A DNA stretch of 64,000 nucleotides from Bacillota bacterium (GTDB lineage: Bacteria; Bacillota; Clostridia; Acetivibrionales; DSM-1351), in NCBI GenBank assembly GCA_023397905.1, contig JAEWSZ010000034.1, positions 86,770 to 150,769 of the forward strand, read 5' to 3'. The translations under genes were made by a program, and so were the position numbers. The number at the start of each line of letters is the position of its first letter. Within the stretch, counting starts at the first letter, position 1. Of this stretch, positions 33,947 to 42,457 are shown one piece after another. The notes under the pieces were generated by a model. It did not search any database. It was not told the DNA's origin and was given only the letters and a program-made list of their open reading frames with translations.

Positions 33947-34237
33947 ATGGATGAAAAAATCAGGGAGTTGATGGAACAGTACCTTTTTGAACGCGCGCAG
34001 GCTGCCTACGAGCAAATGCTGGAGGCAAATCCCCGGCTGAGGGAGATCGTCCATGAATCCGCCGCGCTCAGCGGTGAAATTGAGAACAACACTGCCATAG
34101 ACGCGGAGAGCAAGGCGCTGGTACAGCGGTTTTTATCCTTATCCTCAGACGCGGACTATGAATACCAGAGATATCTCTACATCCAGGGCGCCAAGGACTG
34201 CGTGGCGGTGCTTCGGGAACTTGGCGTAATCAAGTAG
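33947..34237 (+). CDS. Small helical protein
   Basis: 96 residues from ATG 33947 (AAGGAGG eight bases upstream; an in-frame ATG at 33911 lacks a site). Helical throughout (MEQYLFERAQAAYEQMLEAN, YLYIQGAKDCVAVLRELG). Separated by 70 AT-rich bases from the ArdA gene, so it may have its own promoter. Unknown family. Followed by two terminators. Confidence 0.55.
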   Translation: MDEKIRELMEQYLFERAQAAYEQMLEANPRLREIVHESAALSGEIENNTAIDAESKALVQRFLSLSSDADYEYQRYLYIQGAKDCVAVLRELGVIK

Positions 34238-34264
34238 CACGGACAATACCATCCGTGCTTTTTT
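34237..34264 (+). terminator. Rho-independent terminator
   Basis: Stem GCACGGA/TCCGTGC, 8-base loop, six T, directly at the end of the 33947-34237 gene. Confidence 0.75.
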
Positions 34265-34281
34265 AGACCCCAAATAAGATC

Positions 34282-34324
34282 AGCAGGCCGTTTCCCCAAA
34301 AGGGACATCGGCCCTGCTTTTTTT
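34282..34324 (+). terminator. Second Rho-independent terminator in tandem
   Basis: AGCAGGCCG pairs with CGGCCCTGCT (one bulge) around an inner TCCC/GGGA helix, followed by seven T. The two hairpins in tandem suggest a real transcription boundary within the cluster. Confidence 0.65.
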
Positions 34325-34367
34325 GTGCCTTTTTCGGGGAAGCAGCCCGGAAAAAGGAGGTGTCCCG

Positions 34368-34478
34368 ATGTTGGACATTAAAATCTCCGATGTGTGGAGC
34401 AGCCTCATAAAAGTATGCGCTCTGTATTCGGACGATAGTCAGCTCCGCCTGCCGCTGGAGGGTGGTGATGATTCCTGA
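34368..34478 (+). CDS. Short ORF upstream of the Dam-type methylase
   Basis: 36 residues (MLDIKISDVWSSLIKVCALY at the start). A strong AAGGAGG seven bases before ATG 34368 supports translation; its end is a few bases before the methylase start, so translational coupling is likely. No family. Confidence 0.4.
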   Translation: MLDIKISDVWSSLIKVCALYSDDSQLRLPLEGGDDS

Positions 34479-34486
34479 ACAGCTTC

Positions 34487-35320
34487 ATGTCATGGATCGG
34501 CGGCAAAAAAGCTCTGCGCGAGCTGATTGTCGCGCTTTTCCCCCTATATTACGAGCGGTACATTGAGGTATTCGGCGGCGGAGGATGGGTGCTGTTTCAT
34601 AAGCCGCCCGGAAACGATTTCGAAGTCTACAACGACTTCAACAGCCTGCTCACAAACCTGTACCGCTGCGTCCGTGAAAATCCGCGGGAGCTGACGGAAG
34701 CCCTGCGGTTTGTTCTCAACTCCCGTGAGGATTTTGAACTGGTGCGGAGCGCTCTTTCCCGCGACAGCCCCGCAAGCGATATACAGAAAGCAGCGTGGTT
34801 CTATCAGCTCATCCGTTACAGCTATGCCTCGGGACTCACAAGCTACGGCAGTCAGCCTCATGATATCCGTGCCAACTTCCCCCTCATCGAGCAGGCCCAT
34901 CGGCGCCTTGCAAGAGTGGTAATTGAGAACAAGGATTGCGTCCAGCTGATCCGGCAGTACGACCGCCCCGTCAGCTTTTTTTACTGCGATCCGCCGTACT
35001 TTGAAACCGAGGGCTACTACAAAAATGTGGGAGAGGATGGCTTTCAGAGAAAGGATCATATCCGGCTTCGGGATGCCCTGCTCGGCATTGAAGGAAAATT
35101 CCTGCTGTCCTACAACGACTGCGAATTTGTCCGGGAGCTGTACGATACACCGGGTATCATGATCGAAGCTTTTACCCGGATCAACAATATCAAGCAGCGC
35201 TACGATAATGGCGCACAATTCCCTGAAATCCTCATTGCCAACTATGACATGTGGGAGCGGAACAAAGCAGAGCCTACGCAAATGACGCTGTTTGAGCTGT
35301 CGGATATTGAAAATTTTTAA
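34487..35320 (+). CDS. Dam-type DNA adenine methylase
   Basis: 277 residues. N6-adenine methyltransferase of the D12 class: SWIGGKKALRELI at the N-terminus, SAM-binding EVFGGGGWVLF (about residues 25-35), and the catalytic motif FYCDPPYFETEGYY (about residue 165). Target sequence cannot be told. Would protect the element from restriction or mark its DNA after transfer. The gene starts ATG 34487; the nearest ribosome site (GGAGG) is inside the preceding short ORF. Confidence 0.9.
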   Translation: MSWIGGKKALRELIVALFPLYYERYIEVFGGGGWVLFHKPPGNDFEVYNDFNSLLTNLYRCVRENPRELTEALRFVLNSREDFELVRSALSRDSPASDIQKAAWFYQLIRYSYASGLTSYGSQPHDIRANFPLIEQAHRRLARVVIENKDCVQLIRQYDRPVSFFYCDPPYFETEGYYKNVGEDGFQRKDHIRLRDALLGIEGKFLLSYNDCEFVRELYDTPGIMIEAFTRINNIKQRYDNGAQFPEILIANYDMWERNKAEPTQMTLFELSDIENF

Positions 35321-35336
35321 GGAGGACGAAAACCAT

Positions 35337-35885
35337 ATGAAAAACGACATATACCCCGAAATTATGCTTCCCGAGCGCGCCTGCGAACTGTGCGGCTTTT
35401 CCGGAGAGGATAAGCTGGCCCTCCACGCTGGTGAGGATTCTCTCGTCATTCTCAAGGAAAAAATGACCGCGATAGAGCTTGTGCATGTGATCTCGATGCT
35501 CAGCGAAATGGCCTCCGATATGACTGTAGCTCTCGCCAAAGCCTGCGGCCTGTGCAACAACTGCGGCGACAAGGGTGACGAGGTAAGCAAAAACGGCCCT
35601 GTCGAGTGGGTAAAACGCTGCTCCCTCTGCCGGGACCTGCTGGATGACAGCCAGACTATCCAGATCCCCGATTATCTTCTGGAAGAAGCCGGGATCTCGG
35701 CCAGCGCCAAGCTGGAGGCTTACGCGGACAGGGACAGCGGTGAAATTACCGTCACGGAGGCGGAAAATCAATACGATATATCCGACGTTCCACCCGGCAT
35801 CCTTTCTGTGCTCAGCCAAAGCGGCGTATGCCTCGCGGAGCTGGATGAGCTGATCATGCTGGAGGAAATTGTCTATGGCAAATGA
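35337..35885 (+). CDS. Protein with a four-cysteine site
   Basis: 182 residues from ATG 35337 (AGGAGG). An N-terminal MLPERACELCGFSG, a middle helix, and the pair CGLCNNCG...CSLC (residues 75-105) suggest one zinc site. C-terminal part: IPDYLLEEAGISASAKLEAY resembles an AbrB-like segment. The gene overlaps the next by 11 bases. Function unknown; a regulator is possible. Confidence 0.55.
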   Translation: MKNDIYPEIMLPERACELCGFSGEDKLALHAGEDSLVILKEKMTAIELVHVISMLSEMASDMTVALAKACGLCNNCGDKGDEVSKNGPVEWVKRCSLCRDLLDDSQTIQIPDYLLEEAGISASAKLEAYADRDSGEITVTEAENQYDISDVPPGILSVLSQSGVCLAELDELIMLEEIVYGK

Positions 35886-36636
35886 GTTTGTGTATCTTTA
35901 CCCGTACTCCCGGGCGGAAGCCAAACGCCTGAATCGGCTTGACCTATGGCGGGAAAGCCACAAGGAAAACATCGTTTGCAAGAACGCCATTGAAGCTGCC
36001 TTACGCCGCGACTTCGACGGAACGCACCTGAAGCCTGACTGTGCAGAAAGCATTATAGCGGCATTTGGCTATAAGCGTGTGGGCTGGGTACTTGCCAACA
36101 CCGTCCGGCAAGAGGTTCAGAATGGGCATTATTCCGAAGAAAACACGGCATGGGCGAAGCAGACCTATATCCCGCCTGACAAGGACAATTCTTCAGTGAA
36201 GGATTACAACCTGGACTTTGTGGTGAATAGCCACTCTGCCGTGCTGGAGGGTTTCATTGATCAATTCCGCCAAGCGTATCAAGCGCTGGGACTGTTCCTC
36301 CACACCCACTGCGAACAGGATTCGAGTGATCTGGATTTTGAGGGCCGGGTTGTGGTACTCTCACCGCGCACATTAAAGGAAAGCTGCTGGAGCGTGCAGA
36401 ATCAGCTCTGGCTGGCAACCGGAGGGTTCGGCTGTGGCCCACACTCCTCCGGCCGGGCGGTGTTTGCCACCTGCCTCGCCGACGGCGAAGAAACCCGCTG
36501 GAACCGTGCAGATTTTGTTGGCATTCTCAAGGAAGATCTGCTCCCGGATTGGGCACGGGAAAAGCTCGCAGAGCTTCAGGGGCAGCGGCAGACGGATGTG
36601 GAATCCTCCGGTATGGGAGGGATGGAAATGAAGTGA
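35875..36636 (+). CDS. DUF3849-like protein
   Basis: 253 residues from ATG 35875 (GGAGG nine bases upstream). N-terminal MANEFVYLYPYSRAEAKRLN then LWRESHKENIVCKNAIEAAL matches DUF3849, a domain of conjugative elements. The C-terminal half (FEGRVVVLSPRTLKESCWSV, TGGFGCGPHSSGRAVFATCL, DGEETRWNRADFVG) is another unit seen in the same kind of protein. Ends SSGMGGMEMK. Function unknown. Confidence 0.7.
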   Translation: MANEFVYLYPYSRAEAKRLNRLDLWRESHKENIVCKNAIEAALRRDFDGTHLKPDCAESIIAAFGYKRVGWVLANTVRQEVQNGHYSEENTAWAKQTYIPPDKDNSSVKDYNLDFVVNSHSAVLEGFIDQFRQAYQALGLFLHTHCEQDSSDLDFEGRVVVLSPRTLKESCWSVQNQLWLATGGFGCGPHSSGRAVFATCLADGEETRWNRADFVGILKEDLLPDWAREKLAELQGQRQTDVESSGMGGMEMK

Positions 36637-36649
36637 CGGAGGTGAGGAT

Positions 36650-37204
36650 ATGCCGGGTATTACCCTGGAAGCCGGCCTGATTTCCTACTACGGAAATCCC
36701 GCTGGATACACAGAAAAGAACAAAGCTCTGGTGGACAGCGTCTTTCGCTGCGATGAGCTGGAGTTCTGGTTAAAAAGCCGGAGTCTGACACCGGTCTGGA
36801 CGGTTGGCGTGCTGGAACGGCTCCTCGCTGGCGAACGTACCGAATGCGGTGAAAACACCTCGCCGCTGAAAAATGTCCGCATCTGGCAGCTCGACCCTCA
36901 AGTTGATGTACGGATGAAATTTATCAGCTATGCGGAAATGATCAATCAGTTTGGGGAGCCACAGCCGGAGGCTTACCGAGTTGCCTATGACGGGCAGCTC
37001 GATACCAATGATCTGGAGCGCATCTATGAACGGTTCAGCGCCCGGCAGCCTCCCGGTTTTTGTGGCCATCCGTTGTCCATGTCCGACGTGGTCGAACTGT
37101 ACAGCGCAGACGGCAGCGAGTTTTACTATATAGACCGCTCCGCTTTTTGCCAGATCGGTTTTGAACCACAGGAACAAATTCAAACCATGAATATGGGCAT
37201 GTAG
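36650..37204 (+). CDS. YodL-like domain protein
   Basis: 184 residues. N-terminal helical part, then a YodL-type domain (VRIWQLDPQVDVRMKFISYA, YRVAYDGQLDTNDLERIYER, HPLSMSDVVELY), known as a component of polyvalent proteins on mobile elements. Ends QTMNMGM, with no downstream gene using those codons as a ribosome site (the next ATG is 53 bases on and has its own). GGAGG before ATG 36650. Confidence 0.7.
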   Translation: MPGITLEAGLISYYGNPAGYTEKNKALVDSVFRCDELEFWLKSRSLTPVWTVGVLERLLAGERTECGENTSPLKNVRIWQLDPQVDVRMKFISYAEMINQFGEPQPEAYRVAYDGQLDTNDLERIYERFSARQPPGFCGHPLSMSDVVELYSADGSEFYYIDRSAFCQIGFEPQEQIQTMNMGM

Positions 37205-37225
37205 GACGGCTGAGGCCGTCCTTTT
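37204..37225 (+). terminator. Rho-independent terminator
   Basis: Stem GGACGGC/GCCGTCC with a 4-base loop and four T directly after the YodL-like gene. Confidence 0.65.
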
Positions 37226-37256
37226 GCTCTGAAAGACAGGAAAGGAGAGCAACACC

Positions 37257-37616
37257 ATGTCGAAAAATGCAAGTAATGCCATTCCCAAATACGATGTGAA
37301 AATCCATTCCATTCACCCCGAGGGTACCCTGCGTGCCACCGCCTCGGTGAATGTCTACGGGGACTTCGCAGTTCGGGGAATCAAAGTGATGGAGGGCACC
37401 AAAGGGCTGTTTGTGTCCATGCCCAGCTATAAGGCGGGCAACGGCGAATATAAGGACATCTGCTTCCCCTGCACAAAAGAGGCTAAAGCTGAGTTTGACA
37501 ACGCTGTCATTTCCGCCTATCAGCAGGCGCTGACACAGGGACAGACAACGGCGAAGCAGCAGAAAACCCCCGCTCCGGCACAGGAGCAGGGACAGCCTGT
37601 TATGTCAGGAATGTAG
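37257..37616 (+). CDS. SpoVG-family protein
   Basis: 119 residues. The SpoVG fold is clear: KYDVKIHSIHPEGTLRATAS, VNVYGDFAVRGIKVMEGTKG, LFVSMPSYK. SpoVG proteins bind nucleic acids and regulate genes in Bacillota. Here the C-terminus adds a 40-residue Gln/Ala/Pro linker ending GQPVMSGM, the tail found on other proteins of this element. Ribosome site AAAGGAGAG. Confidence 0.85.
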   Translation: MSKNASNAIPKYDVKIHSIHPEGTLRATASVNVYGDFAVRGIKVMEGTKGLFVSMPSYKAGNGEYKDICFPCTKEAKAEFDNAVISAYQQALTQGQTTAKQQKTPAPAQEQGQPVMSGM

Positions 37617-37629
37617 GAGGGATGAACTT

Positions 37630-40600
37630 GTGAAGAAAAAAATGAAAAGATCCCTCAGTCTCCTTCTCTCGATCTGCCTGATATTGTCCCTGTTTGCAGG
37701 GAACGCCTATGCCGCGGGTAAAACCTTCCCGGACAGTGTAGGGCATTGGGCGGAGGACATCATCAACACACTCGCTGAAAAAGGTATTGTTGCCGGATTC
37801 CCGGACGGGACGGTCCGGCCGGACAGCATCATCACGAGGGCGGAATTCGCAGCCCTGCTTGTCAGGTATATGAAGATCGATACGGAAAAGGTCGGAGGGA
37901 AATCTGCGGTCTTTTCCGATCTTGACGGCTGCTGGTCGGCGGCGAACATCAAAGCCCTTGCAATCGCCGGCATCATTGACACCGACGATTATGACGGAAG
38001 CTTCCGACCGGCCGAGCCGATCACAAGGCTTGAAATCATCCGGATGATGGTGCGATCAGTGGACAAGGGTGAGGACGCAGAGCGGTATGCGGGAAGTACC
38101 GGATTTGCAGATGATAGTGCGCTTGCTGCTTCCGATAAGGGCTACGTTTACTATGCAACCCGTTACGGCCTTGTGACCGGATTCCCCGACAACACCATCC
38201 GCCCCGACAGCGAGAGCACTCGCGCAGAAGCCTTTGCGCTGCTAGTCAGGCAGGATGCCGCACTGAAAAAAATTAAATCGGAATCCGTACCCTCCGGTGG
38301 CGGCTCCTCCTATGTTCCGGCACCGCAGTTTAGCTTTACGCTGCAGGAAAGCGCCTACACAGGGGATGAAATCAACATCGCTCCTACAAGCGCTTATGTC
38401 AGCGGCGTAACGTGGTCGGCTAAAAAGGACGGCCTGCCCGCCGATTTCTCAGGGTTGTTTGGGGGAACGCTTTCCACAAGCGGCGGTAAGGTGAAAGTCC
38501 TACAGACGGGAAAACTCACCCTGATTGCAACGGCAGAAAATAGCCGCGGTGTGACGATAACCTGTGAGCAAACAGTCGCAGTATACCCTGTGGTGACCGC
38601 CGCTTTGACGCTGCCTCAAACAGCTCATACCGATACCGCAGTGGCTGTCGACCTTGTAACCGAAAACCTCGGGAGCAACACGGTAGTCTGGTCGGTTACC
38701 AAGGATGGCAGCGGACTTGACCTCTCGGACGCCCTAAACGGAGAGCTTGATCAGGCTGGTGGTACAGTGCGCTTCCTGTCCGCAGGAGCATATACCCTGA
38801 CTGCCAGTATCACTGATGAGCTGGGCAAAACTGTAACAGCCAGCCCTTCCATCACCGCTTACCCGGTGGTCGAAGTGACGTTATCCCTGCCGGCAACTGC
38901 CCATACCGATACGGCAGTCAGCCTGGATACGAAAGCAACGAACGCCGAAGGGCTTGCGATTGCCTATACCCTGACCCGAAACAATGAGGCCGTGGATGCC
39001 GCCGATTATATTGAGGGCAGCTTTTCCGGAGGAAGCGTCCGCTTCAAGGAAAAGGGCGTGTATGCCCTGACCGCCTCCGTCACCGACGCCACAGGGCGTG
39101 TATTCTCAGATACTGCTGATATTGCGGTCTATCCCGTGGGCTCAGCAGGGTTCTATCTGCCTGAGATTTTCCACACGGATAAAACCGTTTCCGTGGAAGC
39201 TGTGTTCGGTGAGATTGGAAGCCATGCCGCCAAGTGGAGCTTGACCCGTGACGGGAAAGAAATCTCACTTACAGAAGCCACCGATGGTTCTTTGAGTAAC
39301 AGCGGCGGGACACTGCGTTTTTATGAAAAGGGCGCCTATGTCCTCAAGGCCGAGTTTACTGACGACGGCGGAAGGACGTACAGCTATACCCAGGGCTTCA
39401 CGGTTTATCCCGTGCCGGCGGTCAGCTACAGTCTACCGGAATACGTTCACACCGACAGTGAGATCCCGATCAGCACAGAAACAACAAATCTGGGTGGCCT
39501 GACCGTGGAGTGGCTTGTGGACAACACCTACGGCTTTCAGGATTGGTTTACCTATGTTAACGGAAGCCTCAACAACGAGGGCGGGACCATCCGCTTCAAG
39601 CGCGCCGGTGTTTATGAGCTTGTGGCGAGAGTCACCGATGAAACCGGCCGCGTCTTTCTTTTCGAGGTCGGAAGCAAATGCGAAGTGCTTCCCGTGCTGA
39701 CCATCGGCTTTGAGCTGCCAGAGCTCGCCTACACCGATACGGTCCTTGATCTGAGAACTCATGGCAACAACAACGTCCTGCCGGTGGAATGGTCGGTTGC
39801 CCACGATAGCAACAGCGTCCTGCTCACGGACGCCGTTTCGGGAAACCTGAACGCCCAAGGCGGAAAGATCACTCTCCCTGCACCGGGCGAATATGTCCTG
39901 ACCGCGTCCATGACCGATTTCCTAGGGCGCAGCTACACCCACGACGAGAGCATCCACATCCTTCCGGTCATACAGTATGACTTTACCGTGCCGCAGACCG
40001 TCCACTATGGAACGGAATTTGCGATTACCACCGGGAATGTACAGAACCTCGGCTCCTATACCGTAGTTTGGACGCTTCTAAAGGACGGAGCGTTGGCATC
40101 ATACACCGGTTTACTCGGCAACGATGGCGGCAGGATCGCTATCCGCGATACAGGAACCTTTACCCTGACAGCCTCCGTCACCGACAGCGCCGGCCGTGTG
40201 ACCGCACATTCCGGAAGCGTCACCATTACGAACACCGCACCGAACGCACCCACTGTGACCGCCGAGCAGACACGAACCGTGAAGAACGGCAAGTTTTTAG
40301 TGAATATCGCGGCAAGCAGTACGGACCCCGACGGGGACGCAGTGACTCTGGAATATGACGGCATGGAACCGGATGGCTACTATTCGGTGGGCGTTCATAC
40401 GATCAAGGTCCGGGCGCAGGATGAAGCGGGCGCTTACTCGGCGTGGACGGAAAAGTACTTTACCGTGACGAACGCAAGTCCGACCGTTACCCTAACGGCT
40501 ACACCGACCAGAACGGTCAAGGATGGTAAATTCCTTGTAAACGTCAAAGCCATTGCCTCCGATGCGGACGGTGATCCGGTCGCGCTGGAATGGGACGGTA

Positions 40601-41757
40601 CTACAGCTGACAGCTACTATTCGGTGGGTATGCATACGATCAAGGTTCGCGCCAGGGATGAAGCGGGCGCCTATTCGGAATGGATCGAAGCAATCGTCAC
40701 CGTGACAAACGCAAGTCCGACCGTTATCCTGACAGCGACACCGACCCGAACCGTGAAAGACGGTAAATTCCTTGTTGATATCAGTGCCGTAGCTGCCGAC
40801 GCGGACGGTGACCCTACCACTCTGGAATGGGATGGCAGGACTGCGGATGACTATTATGCTCCCGGAACGAACACCGTCAAGGCTCGGGCAAAGGATGCTG
40901 CGGGCGCATATTCGACATGGGCCTCACAGACCTTCACCATCGCAAGCTCAGCGCCTGTCGTAACCGTCACTGCAACGCCAACGAGGACAGTCAAGGATGG
41001 TAAATTCCTTGTGAACATCAGCGCAACGGCGACCGATGCGGAGGGCGACGCGACCACGCTGGAGTGGGCAGACACCTCCGCCGACAGCTATTATGCAACG
41101 GGAACCCACACCATCCGCGTCCGGGCAAAGGACGCCACCGGCATGTACTCGGAATGGCTTGAAAAAACCTTCACGGTTGTCAACTCCGCTCCCACCACCC
41201 CTGTCATCAGCAGAACACCCAGCAGCAACAGCGTGGTGCCGGGAACGGCGGTCACCATCACCGCCACCTCCACCGACCCGGACAGCGATCCCTTCTCCCT
41301 CGTATGGGAAGGCCGCGATGCTGAGACACAGGACTATCCGCTGGGTAAAAACACCGTAAAAGTAAAAGCGGTGGATGCCTCCGGCGCGGAATCTCCATGG
41401 GCAGCAATCGTGTTTTTTGTGGCAGACTCCAACAGCGGCGGCGGTATGACCCTGACAGGCCCCGAGTCGGTGATTTTGGAAAATGGTCTGGAGGGCGCCA
41501 CGATAACCAACTATACCTTTACCGTGCCTCCTGTGGACGGTCATTCCGGTAGTGATTACGGACGTGTTCGCGGCTACAACGTCCTGACTGGCCAATGGGA
41601 CCAACTGGATTACCAGACGACCACGAATGGCATCACCTTCACCCGGACGCTGACGGCGGGCGTATACAGCAAGCTGGAATTCTATTATTACACAAACCAC
41701 AACTGCATGTATAACAAGAGCAATATCACCTATTCCGTGGAGTATTATTTTGAATAA
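37630..41757 (+). CDS. Large SLH-domain surface protein with Ig-like repeats
   Basis: 1,375 residues, GTG start 37630 (AGGAGGG). Signal peptide (KKKMKRSLSLLLSICLILSL, cleavage after AYA, about residue 28). Three SLH domains (about 33-83, 97-146, 157-208) with the expected ITRAE, ITRLE and STRAE motifs, for binding secondary cell-wall polymer. Seven ~93-residue beta-rich repeats (LP..HTDT.V openings, TLTAS.TD endings; 230-860), then four near-identical 79-residue repeats (TPTRTVKDGKFLVN) plus one diverged copy, then a unique Tyr-rich C-terminal domain (YYYTNHNCMYNKSNI). Exported, wall-attached adhesin-like protein placed at the head of the pilus operon, so a role in donor-recipient contact is likely. 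Confidence 0.88.
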   Translation: MKKKMKRSLSLLLSICLILSLFAGNAYAAGKTFPDSVGHWAEDIINTLAEKGIVAGFPDGTVRPDSIITRAEFAALLVRYMKIDTEKVGGKSAVFSDLDGCWSAANIKALAIAGIIDTDDYDGSFRPAEPITRLEIIRMMVRSVDKGEDAERYAGSTGFADDSALAASDKGYVYYATRYGLVTGFPDNTIRPDSESTRAEAFALLVRQDAALKKIKSESVPSGGGSSYVPAPQFSFTLQESAYTGDEINIAPTSAYVSGVTWSAKKDGLPADFSGLFGGTLSTSGGKVKVLQTGKLTLIATAENSRGVTITCEQTVAVYPVVTAALTLPQTAHTDTAVAVDLVTENLGSNTVVWSVTKDGSGLDLSDALNGELDQAGGTVRFLSAGAYTLTASITDELGKTVTASPSITAYPVVEVTLSLPATAHTDTAVSLDTKATNAEGLAIAYTLTRNNEAVDAADYIEGSFSGGSVRFKEKGVYALTASVTDATGRVFSDTADIAVYPVGSAGFYLPEIFHTDKTVSVEAVFGEIGSHAAKWSLTRDGKEISLTEATDGSLSNSGGTLRFYEKGAYVLKAEFTDDGGRTYSYTQGFTVYPVPAVSYSLPEYVHTDSEIPISTETTNLGGLTVEWLVDNTYGFQDWFTYVNGSLNNEGGTIRFKRAGVYELVARVTDETGRVFLFEVGSKCEVLPVLTIGFELPELAYTDTVLDLRTHGNNNVLPVEWSVAHDSNSVLLTDAVSGNLNAQGGKITLPAPGEYVLTASMTDFLGRSYTHDESIHILPVIQYDFTVPQTVHYGTEFAITTGNVQNLGSYTVVWTLLKDGALASYTGLLGNDGGRIAIRDTGTFTLTASVTDSAGRVTAHSGSVTITNTAPNAPTVTAEQTRTVKNGKFLVNIAASSTDPDGDAVTLEYDGMEPDGYYSVGVHTIKVRAQDEAGAYSAWTEKYFTVTNASPTVTLTATPTRTVKDGKFLVNVKAIASDADGDPVALEWDGTTADSYYSVGMHTIKVRARDEAGAYSEWIEAIVTVTNASPTVILTATPTRTVKDGKFLVDISAVAADADGDPTTLEWDGRTADDYYAPGTNTVKARAKDAAGAYSTWASQTFTIASSAPVVTVTATPTRTVKDGKFLVNISATATDAEGDATTLEWADTSADSYYATGTHTIRVRAKDATGMYSEWLEKTFTVVNSAPTTPVISRTPSSNSVVPGTAVTITATSTDPDSDPFSLVWEGRDAETQDYPLGKNTVKVKAVDASGAESPWAAIVFFVADSNSGGGMTLTGPESVILENGLEGATITNYTFTVPPVDGHSGSDYGRVRGYNVLTGQWDQLDYQTTTNGITFTRTLTAGVYSKLEFYYYTNHNCMYNKSNITYSVEYYFE
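38330..40230 (+). repeat. Seven ~93-residue coding repeats in the SLH protein
   Basis: Each unit opens with a strand like TLPQTAHTDTAV or SLPATAHTDTAV and closes with TLTASITDELGK or its variants, in all about 280 bases. Protein-level similarity is clear, DNA identity only moderate. Likely tandem beta-sandwich stalk domains. Confidence 0.7.
40255..41190 (+). repeat. Four 237-bp tandem coding repeats
   Basis: The segment encoding K[DN]GKFLV recurs at about 40285, 40522, 40759 and 40996, exactly 237 bases (79 codons) apart. The three later units are very similar at DNA level, so copy number may change by recombination or slippage. Confidence 0.8.
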
Positions 41758-41775
41758 ATTTAGGAGGAAATTGTA

Positions 41776-42006
41776 ATGAAAAATCTGTTTAACAAGCTCG
41801 GTGGCAAGGCCCGTAAGTATAAGGAAGCCATTTGCGGCACCCTTACAAATACCCGTGCGGAGGGCTATGTGGACACCGCCGTGAAGATCCTAATGGCAGT
41901 GGTCATCGGGGCTCTGGTGCTGGGGGGACTGTATGCTCTGTTTGGAAATACAGTTCTGCCGACCTTGACGGAGAGGATCAAGGAAATGTTCAACTATGCA
42001 GGCTGA
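41776..42006 (+). CDS. DUF6133-type pilin-like small membrane protein
   Basis: 76 residues. Basic, polar N-terminus, then RAEGYVDTAVKILMAVVIGA and a single hydrophobic helix (about 35-58) ending in GNTVLPTLTERIKEMFNYAG. Matches DUF6133 of clostridial conjugative elements. The G-E/Y-V-D turn before the hydrophobic helix resembles a Flp/class III prepilin processing site, and the prepilin peptidase gene overlaps its end. Likely the major Flp-like pilin of the Tad system. Confidence 0.7.
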   Translation: MKNLFNKLGGKARKYKEAICGTLTNTRAEGYVDTAVKILMAVVIGALVLGGLYALFGNTVLPTLTERIKEMFNYAG

Positions 42007-42457
42007 GTTGGCTGGAAGCGTCGCGCAGGCGGCGCTTTTTTCTATCCTTCTTTCGGTGGCCTCGCTATGGGATATCCGAAAGCGGATCGTTCCCGATGCG
42101 CTGAACGCTTTGATCCTTTGCGTTGGTCTGCTGACGTTTACGCCAGTTAAGCTCTTTGGCATCCTGCTCGGCCTGCCGCTTCTCATCGCCGCTCTCCTAA
42201 AGGAGGGCGGCATGGGCGGCGGTGACATCAAACTCAGCGCCGCCGCAGGTTTTGTCCTGGGCCTCCCCGTAGGAACGGTGGGCCTGATCCTCGGGCTGTC
42301 GGCGGTACTGCTGTACCATCTGACCGCTCAAGTTATCCGAAAATTGAAGCGAATTAATGTACCAGCGGCAAGCGCAAACGCTTTGCCGCTGGTGCCTTTT
42401 TTATCCGCGGGTTTTCTCGCTGCGTATTTTATGAATTTTGGAGGTTTGTCTCTATGA
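41996..42457 (+). CDS. Type IV prepilin peptidase (TadV/CpaA-like)
   Basis: 153 residues, A24 family aspartic protease with five to six membrane helices. Catalytic aspartates are in SLWDIRKRIVPDALN (about residue 25) and in GGGDIKL (about 75). Short form lacking the N-methylation domain, as in TadV. Overlaps the pilin gene by 11 bases and the CpaB gene by 4. Confidence 0.88.
   Translation: MQAELAGSVAQAALFSILLSVASLWDIRKRIVPDALNALILCVGLLTFTPVKLFGILLGLPLLIAALLKEGGMGGGDIKLSAAAGFVLGLPVGTVGLILGLSAVLLYHLTAQVIRKLKRINVPAASANALPLVPFLSAGFLAAYFMNFGGLSL

Noticed and set aside
40255..41190. Regularly spaced repeats resembling a CRISPR array
   Set aside because: Period is 237 bp, the repeats are in frame within one coding sequence and encode similar domains; there are no spacers and no cas genes.
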